DNA of 64,000 nucleotides from the NCBI GenBank assembly GCA_022605955.1, contig JAKCOZ010000011.1, positions 2,414,537 through 2,478,536 of the forward strand, in the 5' to 3' direction. A program made the position numbers and the translations under genes. The stretch is from Rallus limicola (Eukaryota > Chordata > Aves > Gruiformes > Rallidae). Below, one piece after another: positions 1-12,035 of the stretch; the stretch's first letter is position 1, and each line of letters opens with the position of its first letter. A model generated the notes under the pieces. It had not been told where the DNA came from. It worked only from the letters and a program-made list of their open reading frames with translations, and did not search any database.

Positions 1-355
1 TGGGGATGATCCCCTCCCTGGTCCTGCTAGCTCTGCTATTCCTGACACAAGCCAGGATGCTGTTGGCCTTCTTGGCCACCCGGGCACACTGCTGGCTCAT
101 GTTCAGGTGAGTGTCTACCAACACCTCCAGATCCTTTTCCTCTGTGCAGCTCTCCAGCCCCCCTGCCCCAGGGCTGTAGCACTGCCTGGGGTTGCTATGA
201 CAAAAGTGCAGGACCTGACACTTGGCCATCTTGAAGTTCATCCCACTGGCCTCTGCCCATTGATCCAACCTGTCCAAGTCCCTCTGGAAGGCCTTCCAAC
301 CCTCTGGCAGATCAACACTTCTCCCCAGTTTGGAATTGTCTGCCATCTGCGGTTT
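1..355 (-). mobile_element. CR1 LINE, internal 3' segment, cut by window edge
   Basis: Antisense copy of the region upstream of the usual CR1 3' tip. Recognisable stretches in order are the 'ttggccttcttggccacc' block, 'gggcacactgctggctcat', 'gtgcaggacctgacacttgg' and the 'cctgtccaagtccctctgg' block. Similarity fades after about 355. No reading frame survives. The element continues to the left of the window, so its full length is unknown. It resembles the short fragment at 10797-10958. Confidence 0.8.
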
Positions 356-1650
356 GGTCCATGCATGTCCATACAGGGAAATCCTAAATCTGTTTTAGCT
401 CTGAGGACTTCTGCAGTTTCTTGTTACTTCTTCTCTAAGAAAGGCTTTGGTTACTCTTTCTGATGAGTTTAATAGCGAATAGGTACTTTTGACTCACAGC
501 TTTAACACCATCTGTGCTGTCCTTTAGTGGCATTACCCACCTGCTGGCTGCTATTAATACCCTTAGGAAATACACAGGCAAAGATTTTTGGCCCTAAAAC
601 TTGTGGACACATGAAGTTACAGTAATCTAAGCTCAGGTTAGATTTAACCCACACCATATGTACAAGTGGGCTTTTTTTCCACCTGGTTGATCAATGCTGT
701 GTTAGATTTCACATACACCATGGAGTTTTACTAGCTTAGATAGGTTTATTAGCAGAACTGTGGGTTTATCCCATCTCCCTGGCCATGCAAACGAAGCCAT
801 GTAGATGCAGCATAGATGCAGCTGCAGTGTAAAAGCAGTCACAGTCCTTTTGCTCTTGTAGCTCCTTGTGTTCAATCAACTGGCTAATGAACACTTAATA
901 TATGATAAGGTAACCTTGCCTGGAAGCATTCATGCTACCTGTTTGATGATTCTGAATGGCCACGAGCTCTGAAGGAGATGAACTTCATTCCCAGCTTCAC
1001 ATTGCACAGGCTTTCATTCTCACACCCTGCCCAGGTCTCTCCTGCCCTTGCCAAAGGCAACATCAAGGAGATTCCAAGAGGGATTATGTAAGAAAGGAGC
1101 CTGAGTTATCTTTCATGCCCAGTGTCCTCTCAAAGATAGAAGGATGGAGCCAAGAGAGAACCATCAGGACCATGTCCATGGGCTGCTCCAAACACTGTGT
1201 AGCTCAGAGCGCTCTGGGCGATCGCTTTACCCCCTTCAATGGATGAGACAAACAGGAGTCCACAGCAGCACAGACACAGAGGAACAGGAAGCTGCAGGGA
1301 AATGTCCAAGTAAGAATCTCGGTGCTGCTGAAGTGGGTGATGAGTGAAAATGTTGCCACTAAAAAAAGAAATAAGTTTAGAACTGAGAATGAAATTGGAT
1401 TCCTAGCTTCCATTTAAAGGAAGAAGAGCAAGTTGTGCTGCAGAAATGCAATGACAAAGTACCTCTGGAAAGAGTGAAACTCCTAAGAGATATCAATTCT
1501 ATGTCAGAAATGTGGCTCATGATAAAGGTTTCCACACTGTGGAATTGATATGCAGGTTTGGAGGGTTAAAAGAATCCCAGGTCAGAGTGGGAGCTGGAGA
1601 CAAAACTCTGAGCTGAGGACTTGTAGGAGTTTTCTTAAAACTAGGATTGA
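356..1650. other. Non-repetitive intergenic DNA, no gene seen
   Basis: Mixed-composition sequence with only short open frames, none with a recognisable motif. No tandem repeat, RNA gene or clear regulatory cluster was noticed. Confidence 0.5.
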
Positions 1651-2070
1651 GAATCACAGAATCATAGTGGTTGGAAGGGACCTCCAGAGATCATCAAGTC
1701 CAACCCCCTGCCAAAGCAGGGTCCCTAGGACAGGGGCTGGAATCTCTCCAGAGAAGGAGACTCCACACCCCCCTGGGCAGCCTGGCCCAGGGCTCCCTCA
1801 CCCTCACTGGCAAGAAAATCTTCCCCACATTGGGGGGGAACTCCCTGGGCTCCAACTTGAGCCCAGCGCCCCTTGGCCTGTCCCCACAGACCCTGAGAAG
1901 AGGCTGCCCATGGCCCCCTGGGTCCCACCCTTCAGCTCTTGATCCCCATTGATCAGATCCCCTCTCAGGCTTCTTTTCCCCAGACTGAACAGCCCCAGCT
2001 CCCTCAGCCTTTCCTCAAAGGGGAGATGCTCCAGGCCTCTTCGTAGCCCTCCACTGGACTCTTTCCAGGA
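1651..2070 (-). mobile_element. CR1 LINE, 3' fragment
   Basis: The element's 3' tip is at the left ('gaatcacagaatcatagtgg'), followed by the 'ttggaagggacctccagaga' block and 'ctgccaaagcagggtccc'. It ends near 2070 after the 'tggactctttccagg' block. It belongs to the CR1 group whose tip reads, in sense, 'aggtcccttccaacc'. It is 5' truncated, as is usual for CR1, with no coding capacity. Confidence 0.93.
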
Positions 2071-2700
2071 GAATTTGGAGAATGCTGACTAGTATTTCAT
2101 TTGCCCAGGAGTACAAATGAAATTCTTACTCTGTACAACTTGGATGCTGGGGTAGAAACGAACTTTTATCTGAAACTTCAGTGCAAGCTTTGCCAAAAAA
2201 ACCCTAAATCCCCTCATCCTGTTAAACAAGGACAGGTTTCAGGCTACATGATGGAGAAATCCTTCCTTGAGTTGGTGTTTCTGCACCTGATGTAAAGATA
2301 AGCTGCAAATTGTTTCAGGAAATGGTGTGTCTGTTCAAAGGCTGATGATCCGTCAGTGTCTGACGTGCTGATAGAGATTACATGCAGAGCAACTGGAATT
2401 TGTGGAGATAGAAAGCAAAGAAATACAAATAACAGGCAGGCCCAGGAGTAAGAATAGATGTAGAAAAGGAAAAGCAAATTTTTTAAATGGAAAATGCCAC
2501 AAATAAAAATTCAGGAGAGAAAACTTTAGCTTCGTTCAGCAGAGAGACCCTGGTCCTGGAAAGTCTGCTGGGTAGTGGTTTCATGGCAAGGAAAACAAAT
2601 TTTCCCATAAGAATTAATGCAACAGAGCAATTGAAATGCACAGGAAGATTATACTGCAGCTTAAAAAAACATTCCCATCCCAAACCCATCCTTGAACTCC
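2071..2700. other. Short intergenic spacer, nothing recognised
   Basis: No gene, RNA or repeat was recognised between two oppositely oriented CR1 fragments. Confidence 0.5.
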
Positions 2701-3220
2701 GCACTGATGAGGCTGCATCTCGAGTGCTGGGGCCAGTTCTGGGCTCCTCACCATAAGAAGGACATGGAGGTGCTGGAGCGTGTCCAGAGAAGGGCAACCA
2801 GGCTGGGGAAGGGGCTGGAGGGCAAATCCTCTGAGGAGCAGCTGAGGGAGCTGGGGGTGTTGAGGCTGGAGCAGAGGAGGCTGAGGGGAGCCCTTCTCCC
2901 CACCTGCCCTGCCCTGCCAGGAGGGTGCAGAGAGGTGGGCGCTGGTCTCTTCAGCCAGGGGCAGGAGCTGGGACAAGGGGCAGTGGGCTCAAGCTGGGCC
3001 AGGGCAGGCTCAGCTCAGCTGGGAGGGAAAGGTTTTTCCCTGGCAGAGTTGTGGGGCTGTGGCACAGGCTGCCCAGGGAGGGGGCTGAGTCCCCAGCCCT
3101 GGGGGTGTTGAACAGAGGGGAGATGAGGTGCTGAGAGATCTGGGTCAGCACAGGACAGGGACAGTTGGACTTGATGATCTTAAAGGTCTTTTCCAACCTT
3201 GGGATTCTGTGATTCTGTGA
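2701..3220 (+). mobile_element. CR1 LINE, 3' fragment with remnant of the ORF2 C-terminus
   Basis: A sense copy starting at the 'ctcgagtgctgg' block and ending in 'gggattctgtgattctgtga'. The translation still shows the CR1 ORF2 C-terminal signature, including the segments [34 protein letters not shown] and [11 protein letters not shown] local rearrangement near 2887-2925 replaces the usual 'accttat...ctacctgaag' spacer. It shares its subfamily with the copies at 6698, 11538 and 44566, whose tip carries 'gatgatcttaaaggtctttt'. Confidence 0.94.
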
Positions 3221-4689
3221 TCAATCCTGTGATGGCTGAGCATCTTCTTGGACATAGAGACAGTCATGTTTTTAACTCTTCAGGCTGTATTGAAAACAAC
3301 TTTCTCCTGCCTGTGCCCTAAAGCACTCATAACAGGGTTGTAGCCACCCAGCTCTGTAGGACTAACATTAGGAAAATCGGGTTTGCTTTGGCAAAACTGT
3401 AAGCAAGCCCAACAAAGTTTTACAGACTGGTTTTACAAGCAGCTGTAAGTGATTTAGAAGATTCCCTCTCCAGACACATTAGTTTATCCGGGTGCTGCTC
3501 TGGCGCAGGAGCTGCCAGCAGCACTTCCCAGCTGGGACTCTCCAGCTGGAGCTGCACTTCCCTGTTACATGGCTCTTGGGAGTGTCCCAGGACCTAATTT
3601 CTTGTCTCACCCTGATTGCACCCTCATAGCATGTGTGTCTTGGAACTGGTGTGTTGGGGGACAGTTGGGCTTAGACTACTGTCCCATGGGAGTGACAAGG
3701 AGCATGGCTGAGCTCCCACACTGGAACATCACTAGATGTGGGGGTCAAAGCAGAGCAGTGTGTTTCCTAGTGGGCTTTTGAGGACTGGGACATCCTGCAA
3801 GGCTGGATGTGCTGCCAGATCAGTGTCACGAGCTTTTTGGGAGCAAGATCTCAGATGCTCTGGGAGAACCCTGTGTATGGCCACACAACAACAGTGGCAG
3901 TGGTGCTCTGGTTTTCCTGGACCCCTCGGGGAGACAGCACTGCCTCTATGCCAGCCCTGCTCCTATGTTGCCTCTCGAGTGCTAAGAAGTTGCTAAGCAA
4001 CCTCAATCCATCTAGCAACCAGCAGCATCACCACCACAGCAGGGATGCTTGGGTACCATCTTGTCCTGTTGCACATATTGCACCGGGGAAAACCCCATCC
4101 TTCCCTGCCTCCCCAGCCAAGAGTGGCTCCAGGGCTGTCCCCAACTTTGCACAAACATGCAGATGCACCAAGAGATAAAAAATGGACAGACCTGCTCTTT
4201 ACACGAAGTGCCTTAGCTTTGGCTCATGGGGAGTCATTTGGGCATGGTGTGGATTTTCATCAGCATGAGCAATATGGGATAGCTCTAGGTCCAGGTCTCT
4301 GCTGGCACCCAAGGGTTGGGTGATGCCATGTGGGGTGATAGGGGGTGTATGAGGATCAAGTAGGAGAGGGGGAGCACCTTTCTCAGCTCCCACAAACCCT
4401 CAACATGGGTTATTATCATAGGCAGATGGATCTCACCTGACTTAGCTGAGATATTCGATATGTCCATCTAGGCTTCTCAGCTTTGACATCCCAAACACGT
4501 GGCTGAGCTGGCAAGTCTTCATTGCTGAGGCTTTTCTTTTTTTTCCCCACAGAAAGTAAAAAACTTGGCTAAAGGGAAGTAGTCATGGATATTTAACAGC
4601 AGCTTCCTTTAAAACTAGGAAATCGTTGCCGTGTTTGTCTCTTGTGAAGAAAATTTGCCCCTTCTTTTCCTTCTACTGCTTCCCTCCTT

Positions 4690-4702
4690 CCAGCAGAGGG
4701 GC
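4690..4702 (+). promoter_or_regulatory. CTCF-like motif
   Basis: The sequence ccagcagaggggc matches the first eleven positions of the CTCF core consensus CCASYAGRKGGCR but lacks the final C and purine. A single-motif match in 64 kb is weak evidence. Confidence 0.25.
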
Positions 4703-4930
4703 ATTGCTCCCAGAGAAGGCATGCATGGGTATTTAACAGATGGCTATATGGCTTGGGGACAATGTGATGGTGAACCACATAAGCATTTTGGCGTGGTTCC
4801 CTTGGTGCATCGCTTGCATCGGTCCTTCCTTCAATGTGGAGTTTTGAGTTGCTCCTTCTTCCCAAAGGCTTTTGGGGATTTTCTGAGTCCTTCTCCTGGA
4901 CTGCGCTGGTGGCTGTGCAGTGCTGAACCC

Positions 4931-4943
4931 TCCCTCTAGTGGC
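4931..4943 (-). promoter_or_regulatory. CTCF-like motif, opposite orientation
   Basis: The minus strand reads GCCACTAGAGGGA, which agrees with CCASYAGRKGGCR at all but the penultimate position (C replaced by A). It faces the motif 230 bp to its left. The pair could be a small boundary element or chance. Confidence 0.3.
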
Positions 4944-6697
4944 TGCCGCACCGAAATGTCCAGAGAGATGCTCTGCAAGCCTTGGATAATCCCTGCTCAG
5001 GAATGGACAGCGGTGCCAAAACCAGATCAGGCTGCCAGAGGTTCCTGCAGGCTGGGAAGCCAGACCCTCCCCACAGCACACGCTACGCTCCTGCCGTGCC
5101 CTTGGCTGTGTGTCACGTTGATGCAATTCCCATCGTTCCTTGATTTTGATGGACTATTCACAGTGGGGGATTTGTCCTCTTGAACTGGCAGAGAGGGGTG
5201 TGAAGGGGAAGAGCTGGGTCAGGCTTCCTGTCTGGGGCTCGCTGGTCAAGGGCACTTCTCCCTCTCGTGGGTTTTGTGCTGCTAACATTTTGGATTCATC
5301 CAGACCAGGCATGCCAGGGTAAACACTGGGTTTATTTTAAATCTCATTATGGTTCCTCTGTGTTTCATCATCCTGCCGACACGCTGTTTGCTGCAGCATC
5401 ACTCCTTGCAGCGGGAGGAATTGCAGTCAAAGCCTCTGCAGCTGGTGGGAAGGGAGAAGTGCTGCTGTCCAGCACACAGGACTCCTCCTGGCATCTCTAC
5501 CTCTTCTCCATCTCCATGAACCTCAGCTGACATAACTGTATGTGCAGGGATTCTTGGGGTTAAACTACCAGATCTTGTGCCAACAGCTTATCACAGCATT
5601 TTTCTGGCCAACCTGGAGATGCTGCATAGATGTGGTGAAGACGAAGCTCACGCAGGAGTGCAACTCAGCATCTCCTCCTGGCTCAGGTGCAACCAGAACA
5701 GCACATCTGACACTACTCAGTATGAATACATCTGATGGGAGCTGCTGGAGCCTGAACAGTCCCCGGGAATCGTGCATGATATTGCTCATCTCAGCCAGAT
5801 CCTAGATCCAGAGCTCTCCCAGGAGAAATGGCTTTGAAAACCCAGGGTGACTATTGAAGCGTAAGCACTGCTAAACCTTCTGTTGGTGGTTTGAACAAAG
5901 CCCACCCAAGATTGAATGAAGCAATGGGTCTATCTACCTACAGACCCACTCTCCCAACAAGCAGAACATGTGGCTGTGCTGATAAACACCAAGAACAATT
6001 CCCAACTAGGGCAAACTTTCTGCAGTTGCCTTTTAGGATCATGGATCTTTCTTGAATTATTTCTGCTCCTACCTCAGTCTCAGGGCCGTTTGTCTGGCTA
6101 ATTAAAAGACAACTGTTTTTGTAACTGCTGACCAAATTTTCAGCAGCCATCAAGTTATTCTGCATTTCAGTCAGCTTGACTATTAAAATAAACTGGATAG
6201 TTTTCCAGTTACTGCTGATTCTTGGGCACCGGGGCAGAGCAAGTGTCTGTTGCTGCAGGAAACACATAGATCTAAAGAAATAAAAAATAATGAAAAATTG
6301 CCTTCCCCTTGTTTCTTGTAAGAGATTTCTCTCTTTAGCATCAAGCAAAAAAAAATAGGTTCAAAATGAGCCAGACTTCTGAGCTCTGGGTGCCTTTTCC
6401 TTACACAGAGCAGGTAATGCAAAGCCCCTCATGCCAGTTCCCCTAAAGCCACGTCCATACCAGGTAGTTATTAACCAATAGACTAACCAGCTCTGGTTAA
6501 CTCTCCCCCCTCCTAACTGATCCAGACTGTCTACTGGGAGCAGTCCCATGCCTGTGCTGCTGCTGTCCCTGGGTGGGGGCTGCTTTTTACTATCCCTATG
6601 GAAATGAACCACTTTGACTGCTGGTGGAGCATCGATTTGAATCTCCCAGCCTTCCCAGCTGTGATGGTGACCAAAATCTTAAGAAAAACAAAACAGA

Positions 6698-6982
6698 GAA
6701 TCACAGAATCCCAAGGTTGAAAAAAAACCTTTAAGATCATCAAGTCCAACTGTCCCTGTCCTGTGCTGACCCAGATCTCTCAGCACCTCATCTCCCCTCT
6801 GTTCAACACCCCCAGGGCTGGGGACTCAGCCCCCTCCCTGGGCAGCTTGTGCCACAGCCCCACAACTCTGCCAGGGAAGAACTTGGCCCTCCCAGCTGAG
6901 CTGAGCCTGCCCTGGCACAGCTTGAGCCCATTGCCCCTTGTCCCATTTCCTGTCCCCTGGCTGAAGAGACCATCACCCACCT
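6698..6982 (-). mobile_element. CR1 LINE, 3' fragment
   Basis: The tip 'gaatcacagaatcccaaggttg' lies at the left, followed by the 'aagatcatcaagtccaactg' block and 'ccagggctggggactcag'. It ends at 'ccatcacccacct'. It is nearly the mirror of the 3' half of the copy at 2701-3220, so these are two insertions of one subfamily. Confidence 0.93.
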
Positions 6983-8043
6983 GAGGTTACTTCTTGAATC
7001 CAGGAGCTGGGGCTTTGAGGTTACGCAGAGCCTCTGAAGATGTCTCAGGGACTGTAAGAGAACACCTTGGCCACTGCATGTTGCATGGGATAACGGATAA
7101 ATGGGAGCCACAATGTCTCCCTGGCTTTGCTCTCTTACATGTTGGCCCAGGGATGGAGATATATATGATGGCATACATTATGGTAGGTGTATAACTTCTG
7201 CTCCAAGCCAGAGTGAGCTGAGGTTCAGCTGCACAACAAAAAATGAATACAAAAAAATATGAAAAGCTCTATCTTAACCCCAAAATGTGTTAATAACAGC
7301 ACAGACACCTTTGTGTGCTCACAGAGGAGCCCTGTTGCCCTCCTTTGTGCTCCCCATCACTCAACATGCCAGCACCACCCAACGTTGTCTGCATCAACAG
7401 GTGGGTTATTTCCCTACACTACAGCCAGGTATTTATAGGCAGCAGATCTAGGCAGTAATTAGGCCATAGGATAATTTCAACTTGCACTGGGACCACCAAG
7501 CACTGGTGGTGGGGAGCAGGAGACCTTTACCCAAAGGGCACCAAACCTCTTTCTAGCTGCATGGCTCCTCAGATGGAGCAGAAGATGCCAGCTCAGTGTA
7601 TCGAGTGACAATCCTTGTCCCTCTTGAAGGTCACTGAGGGCATATCATGGTAAAGAATAGCTCCTTTTAGGCCATGTGAGATATTTATATAGATAAAGGC
7701 TGCCGGTCGCTGGGAAGCTGCCCAAGACTTTAATGGTTTAATTGCTGTTTCCTGTATGTTCCCCTCTCTGTTGTTCATCACAGATGACAATTGTGGTTTC
7801 GTGTCCGTGGGGCTGGGCTGGGTCTCCCTGGGAATCTCAGCTCCTCATGCAATTACCGCTCTGCCGGTCTGGGTATGTCCTTGAAGTCTGCCCCCAATTA
7901 AGATCATCCATACGGGACTTATTTCCTAATGGGAACTCCTACAGGATGATGCTGCTCCTTCTTTTAACCTGAGGCATGAGTGAGGGATGCAGCACAGATT
8001 TGGGCATCCTTGCAATAACCCGTAAAACATATTGTGCATGTTG
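6983..8043. other. Intergenic DNA, nothing recognised
   Basis: No gene, RNA gene or repeat family was recognised. Confidence 0.45.
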
Positions 8044-8186
8044 GGGTGAGACCATCCCTGTCCCCACCCCTGGATGTGTTTAAAAAAAGGGTAGATGAGG
8101 TACTTAAGGATATGGTTTAGCTTAGGACAGGAACAGTTGGACTTCGTGATCATTTGGTGGTCTTTTCCAACCCTGTGATTCTGTGA
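8044..8186 (+). mobile_element. CR1 LINE, short 3' tip
   Basis: Only the last 140 bases of the element remain: 'cctggatgtgtttaaaaaaa', 'gggtagatgagg', 'gatatggttta' and the tip 'ccctgtgattctgtga'. Strong 5' truncation. Confidence 0.9.
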
Positions 8187-9107
8187 GACCAGGGTGGACA
8201 AGATGCATGGCAAAAAACAGGGGATGACTGGGAAACGAGCACATTCAGGTACCCTGGTGCTGACTGTTGGTGCCATGGAGCTGCATTAGTGTAAAGCAGG
8301 ACACAATTAGACCTTTTAAGACTTGTGTGTGCTAGCAGATAAATACAGCATTTGCTCCACCCTGATATTGATCCTGAAATAAAACCATGCCACGCTCTGC
8401 TCCCAGCTCCATTATCTCCAACCCCAAAAGCCCAGAAATCACAGACAGAAACCCCCAGATCACAGACCCAGTTCGAAGTTCTCAATTGTATTTTTAGTAG
8501 CCTTTCTAATGGGCTTTGAATTTGCCTTCTGGTTTGTTTTAGCTGCTTAGAGGAAACTCAGCTCATCCCTCAAACCTTTTGAAAAATCCAGGCTTTTTTA
8601 AAAAATCAGTTGCCTCCAGGGCCTTGGGCTTTAAGAAAAACAACATATATGTATGTATGTGTATTCCCATGTATATTTATACCTTCAAAAAATGAGATGC
8701 ATGGCAAAATTACACGAGCTGGCAACGCAACCACAGCATCACAAGCATCCCTTTGAAAGGGTGACAAGCCGCCTACGCCCAGCATCGTGCTTTGTCTTCC
8801 CGGGACTGAGATGAGAGGACAAACGTTGGCTCAGCTAAATGGGGCCCTGTCAGCCCTGATTCTTCACGTCACCCACTGGTGGGTTTCACACATGCACATC
8901 ACCCCTCCACACTGTTCCCCCTTGCCCTGAAACGTTTAGATACCTCCCTGAACTGGGCTCCAGCCAAGGACTGGATGTTTGCTTTAAATCACAGAGGTCT
9001 TCTCTGCCATGCTTTAAAAGCTGATCCTGGGCTGAAGTCTTGCCAGGATGAGTTTTATCAGGGATAGGAGGGAGAACCTAACAAAAATATTATAAATCTT
9101 TCAGAGC

Positions 9108-9141
<34 letters not shown>

Positions 9142-10020
9142 CTTTTCTCCCATGGGCATTTTAACAAAGACGAGTTGCCCCAGGATTGAGTCGGTGCCCA
9201 CCACACGCCCCCGCACACATCTCTGGTTAATTCATCTTCTTGGCACTCCTTCCTCAGCACTGTTGCTCCATAAATCTGCAGGGAAAACCTGCTGGGAAAG
9301 TGTGTGTGGGCATTTGTGTGCACAGGGATGGTGCCACCTCTGCTGTGGGGACCTGCGTGACATGTTTAATTTGGGGTCAAGTTGCAGCGCTGGGACTACC
9401 ACTGGGTAATCCCAGCCCAGAGACCTGCTCTTCTGCTTGTCCTGGCATCACAGGGAGGCTCTAAGCCATTGTAGTTAACGTATAAGGAGCAATGGGATGG
9501 TCTTTCTATAGGTAGTGCTCTCAGGCTTTGGGTTTTTTAATTGTTGAGTAATAAGGGCTTGGAAATTAGGAGTTGGATCTCCAGGTTGGTAGGAGAGGTC
9601 TGTAGGACCAGCATCTGGAGCTAGAGCTTTGCAAGAACCCATTCTTCATCTTGGGCACCAAGGACACATCTGCTCAGCCAGGCAGGCAGTGATGATGGAG
9701 AGGTGTATCCAAACTCCTTTTTCACCAGAGGGCAGCTCCAGCTCACTTCCTTGAATCTAAGGAAAATCTTCCTTCTGAAACTCTGGTTTGATGCAGTTGG
9801 GTTTTGTTCTAGAAGAATGAGAGTCTGGAGACCTGGACTACAGACTCTGTTTTGCCAGTGAAGTGCTATTCGGCCACCAGCTTGGAGGTCTACTTGCACC
9901 ATCTGATTTCAGTGGATAATAACTGAGGACTGGCCCTTTAACCTTTCCAGAGACCACATTGCCATTTCTTCTCCACTGATTTTCACCTTGCTAATTCTAA
10001 AGAGAAGTCCTTGAATAAAA
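8187..10020. other. Intergenic DNA, nothing recognised apart from a poly-T tract
   Basis: No gene was supported. The only low-complexity element of note is the T run at 9108-9132. Confidence 0.45.
9108..9132. repeat. Poly-T tract (25 T) next to poly-A
   Basis: 25 consecutive T followed by seven A. It could be a decayed retroposon tail on the minus strand, but the flanking sequence is not a family I recognise. Confidence 0.8.
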
Positions 10021-10794
10021 TAACAAGGGCAAGTGGAGGGTCTGGAATCTGGGGAAGAATAATTCCAGGTACAAGTGTAGGTTTGGGGACTGGGCTGTTG
10101 GGGAGCAGTGTAGGGGAGAGGGACCTAGGGGTCCTGGGGAACAGCAGGATGACCATGGGCCAGCATGGTGCCCTCCTGGCTGAGAAGGCAGATAGCATCC
10201 TGGGGGTTATCAGAAGGGGGATGGTTAGTAGGACAAAGAGGTCCTTCTCCCCTCTGTTCTGTCCTGGTGAGACCACAGCTGGAATATTGTATCCAGTTCT
10301 GGGCCACTCAGCTCAAGAAGGACACAGAACTGCTTGAGAGAGCCCAGCACAGGGACATCAAGGGGATGGAGGGAGTGGAACCCCTTCCTTATGAGGGAGC
10401 TGGGCCTCTTTAGCCTGGAGAAGAGGAGACTGAGGGGTGACCTCATCAATGTCTATCAATATGTAAAGGGTGAGAGTCAGGAGGACAGAGCCAGGCTCTG
10501 CTCAGGGGTGGCAGCGACAGGACAAGGGGCAGCGGGTGCAGATGGAGCAGAGGAAGCTCCATGGGAATGTCAGGAGGAACTTTGTCCCTGTGAGGGTGAC
10601 AGAGCCCTGGGGACAGGCTGCCCAGAGAGGTTGTGGAGTCTCCTTCTCTGGAGACATTCAAACCTGTCTGGATGCCGACCTGTGCAATATGAGCTAGGGA
10701 CCCTGCTGTGGCAGGGGGGTTGGACCTGATGATCTCTTGAGGTCCCTCCCAACCCCTATGATTCTGTGATTTAAGTCTGTGATTCTATGATTCT
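10021..10794 (+). mobile_element. CR1 LINE, longest copy in the window
   Basis: 774 bp of sense CR1, beginning in the late ORF2 coding part ('gcaagtggagggtctgga') and running to the 3' tip 'tgattctatgattct'. Frame-shifted remnants of the ORF2 C-terminus are readable: the block ALLAEKADSILGVI, then a segment equivalent to [20 protein letters not shown], then [16 protein letters not shown]. At least two frame changes separate them, so it is dead. The 3' tip is duplicated (attctgtgat...attctatgat). Confidence 0.93.
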
Positions 10795-10796
10795 TA

Positions 10797-10958
10797 TGGT
10801 GAGGAACCCAGAACTGGCCCCAGCACTGGAGGTGCAGCCTCCCTAGTGCCCAGCCCAGGGGCACAATCCCTGCCCTGGCCCTGTGGTCACGCTGGCTCTG
10901 ACACAAGTCAGGATAGTGTTGGTCTTCTTGGCAACCTGGGCACACTGCTGGCTCACAA
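10797..10958 (-). mobile_element. CR1 LINE internal fragment abutting the previous copy
   Basis: It starts two bases after the tip of the sense copy and reads antisense CR1 from 'gaggaacccagaactggccc' to 'cacactgctggctca'. It has no 3' tip of its own, so either the sense copy inserted into an older antisense copy or the two were joined by deletion. Confidence 0.85.
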
Positions 10959-11537
10959 TAATCACTATTAGAGACAATCACTGCTAAATGACCCCTTCCC
11001 ACTCTGTATCCCATCCCATCCCATTACCCCATGTTAAGCAACCCAGGGCATTTCCCTTCTCTCCAGGAAAACCTGACCAGCTAAATTCCTTCCTATACAG
11101 CCGAACCCACAATAGTAGGGGAAAGGACAAGAAAACGCAATATAATAAGCCAGATATAGTGCTATCTCTAAATATTTCACCAGGAAAGGTATGTGACTGG
11201 TATTTTGAACAAATCCCCAGCCAGAGTTTTAATAAAGTGCCTTTAGCATGCCACATAGCATGCCATGTTTAAATCTAATTCCAGTTGTCAGTCAAATCAC
11301 TGTATGTTATTAACCTATGGGCATAATTGCCTATTCCAAGGCTGCAGCTCTAAGAGGCTTTATGTACGAGGGTAATAAATGAAATAACTTTGGTGGTTCC
11401 GACTTGCAGTTGAGCACATTGACATTGAAAATTACACACACACACGTATTACTGTTGTCTTTCCCCATAGAAGATATTATCAGCACGACCATGGTTAGGG
11501 AGGAGGGCTGACATTAGCTCCTCTCTGCAGCTGATGC
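10959..11537. other. Intergenic spacer, nothing recognised
   Basis: AT-moderate sequence with a short CA run near 11435. No gene seen. Confidence 0.45.
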
Positions 11538-12035
11538 CACAGAATCACAAGGTTGGAAAAGATCTTTAAGATCCCTGTCCTATGCTAAACCATATCCCTG
11601 AGTACCTCATCTACCCTTTTTTTAAACACATCCAGGGAAGGTGACTCAGCTTCCTCCCTGGGCAGCCTGTGCCACAGCCCCACAACTCTGCCAGGGAAGA
11701 ACTTTGCCCTCACATCTGATCTGACCCTGCCCTAGTGCAGCTGGAGCCCATTTCCCCTTGTCCCAGCTCCTGGCCCCTGGCTGAAGAGAACATCACCCAT
11801 CTCTCTACAACCTCCCTTCAGGTAGTTGTAGGTGCTGATAAGGTCTCCCCTCAGCCTCCTCTGCTCCAGCCTCAACACCCCCAGTTCCCTCAGCTGCTCC
11901 TCAGAGGATTTGCCCTCCAGCCCCTTCCCCAGCCTGGTTGCCTTTCTCTGCACTTGCTCCAGGACCTCCATGTCCTTCTGATGGTGAGGTGCCCAGAACT
12001 GGACCCAGCACTCGAGGTGCACCCTCACCAGTGCC
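11538..12035 (-). mobile_element. CR1 LINE, 3' fragment; left border of the repeat-free block
   Basis: The tip 'acagaatcacaaggttgg' lies at the left. The minus-strand frame at 11732-12037 keeps an uninterrupted 101-codon piece of the ORF2 C-terminus, including [20 protein letters not shown] and [13 protein letters not shown]. This is the last CR1 before a gap of almost 21 kb. Confidence 0.94.

Larger units (their letters stand above)
3221..6697. other. Intergenic DNA, no gene supported
   Basis: 3.5 kb without a recognised repeat. The longest frame is a 177-codon minus-strand frame at 4593-5126 with no domain I recognise. Two CTCF-like motifs occur at 4690-4702 and 4931-4943 and are listed separately. 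Nothing else stands out. Confidence 0.45.

Noticed and set aside
4593..5126. 177-codon minus-strand open frame
   Set aside because: No recognisable domain, codon pattern or splice context. Unsupported as a gene.
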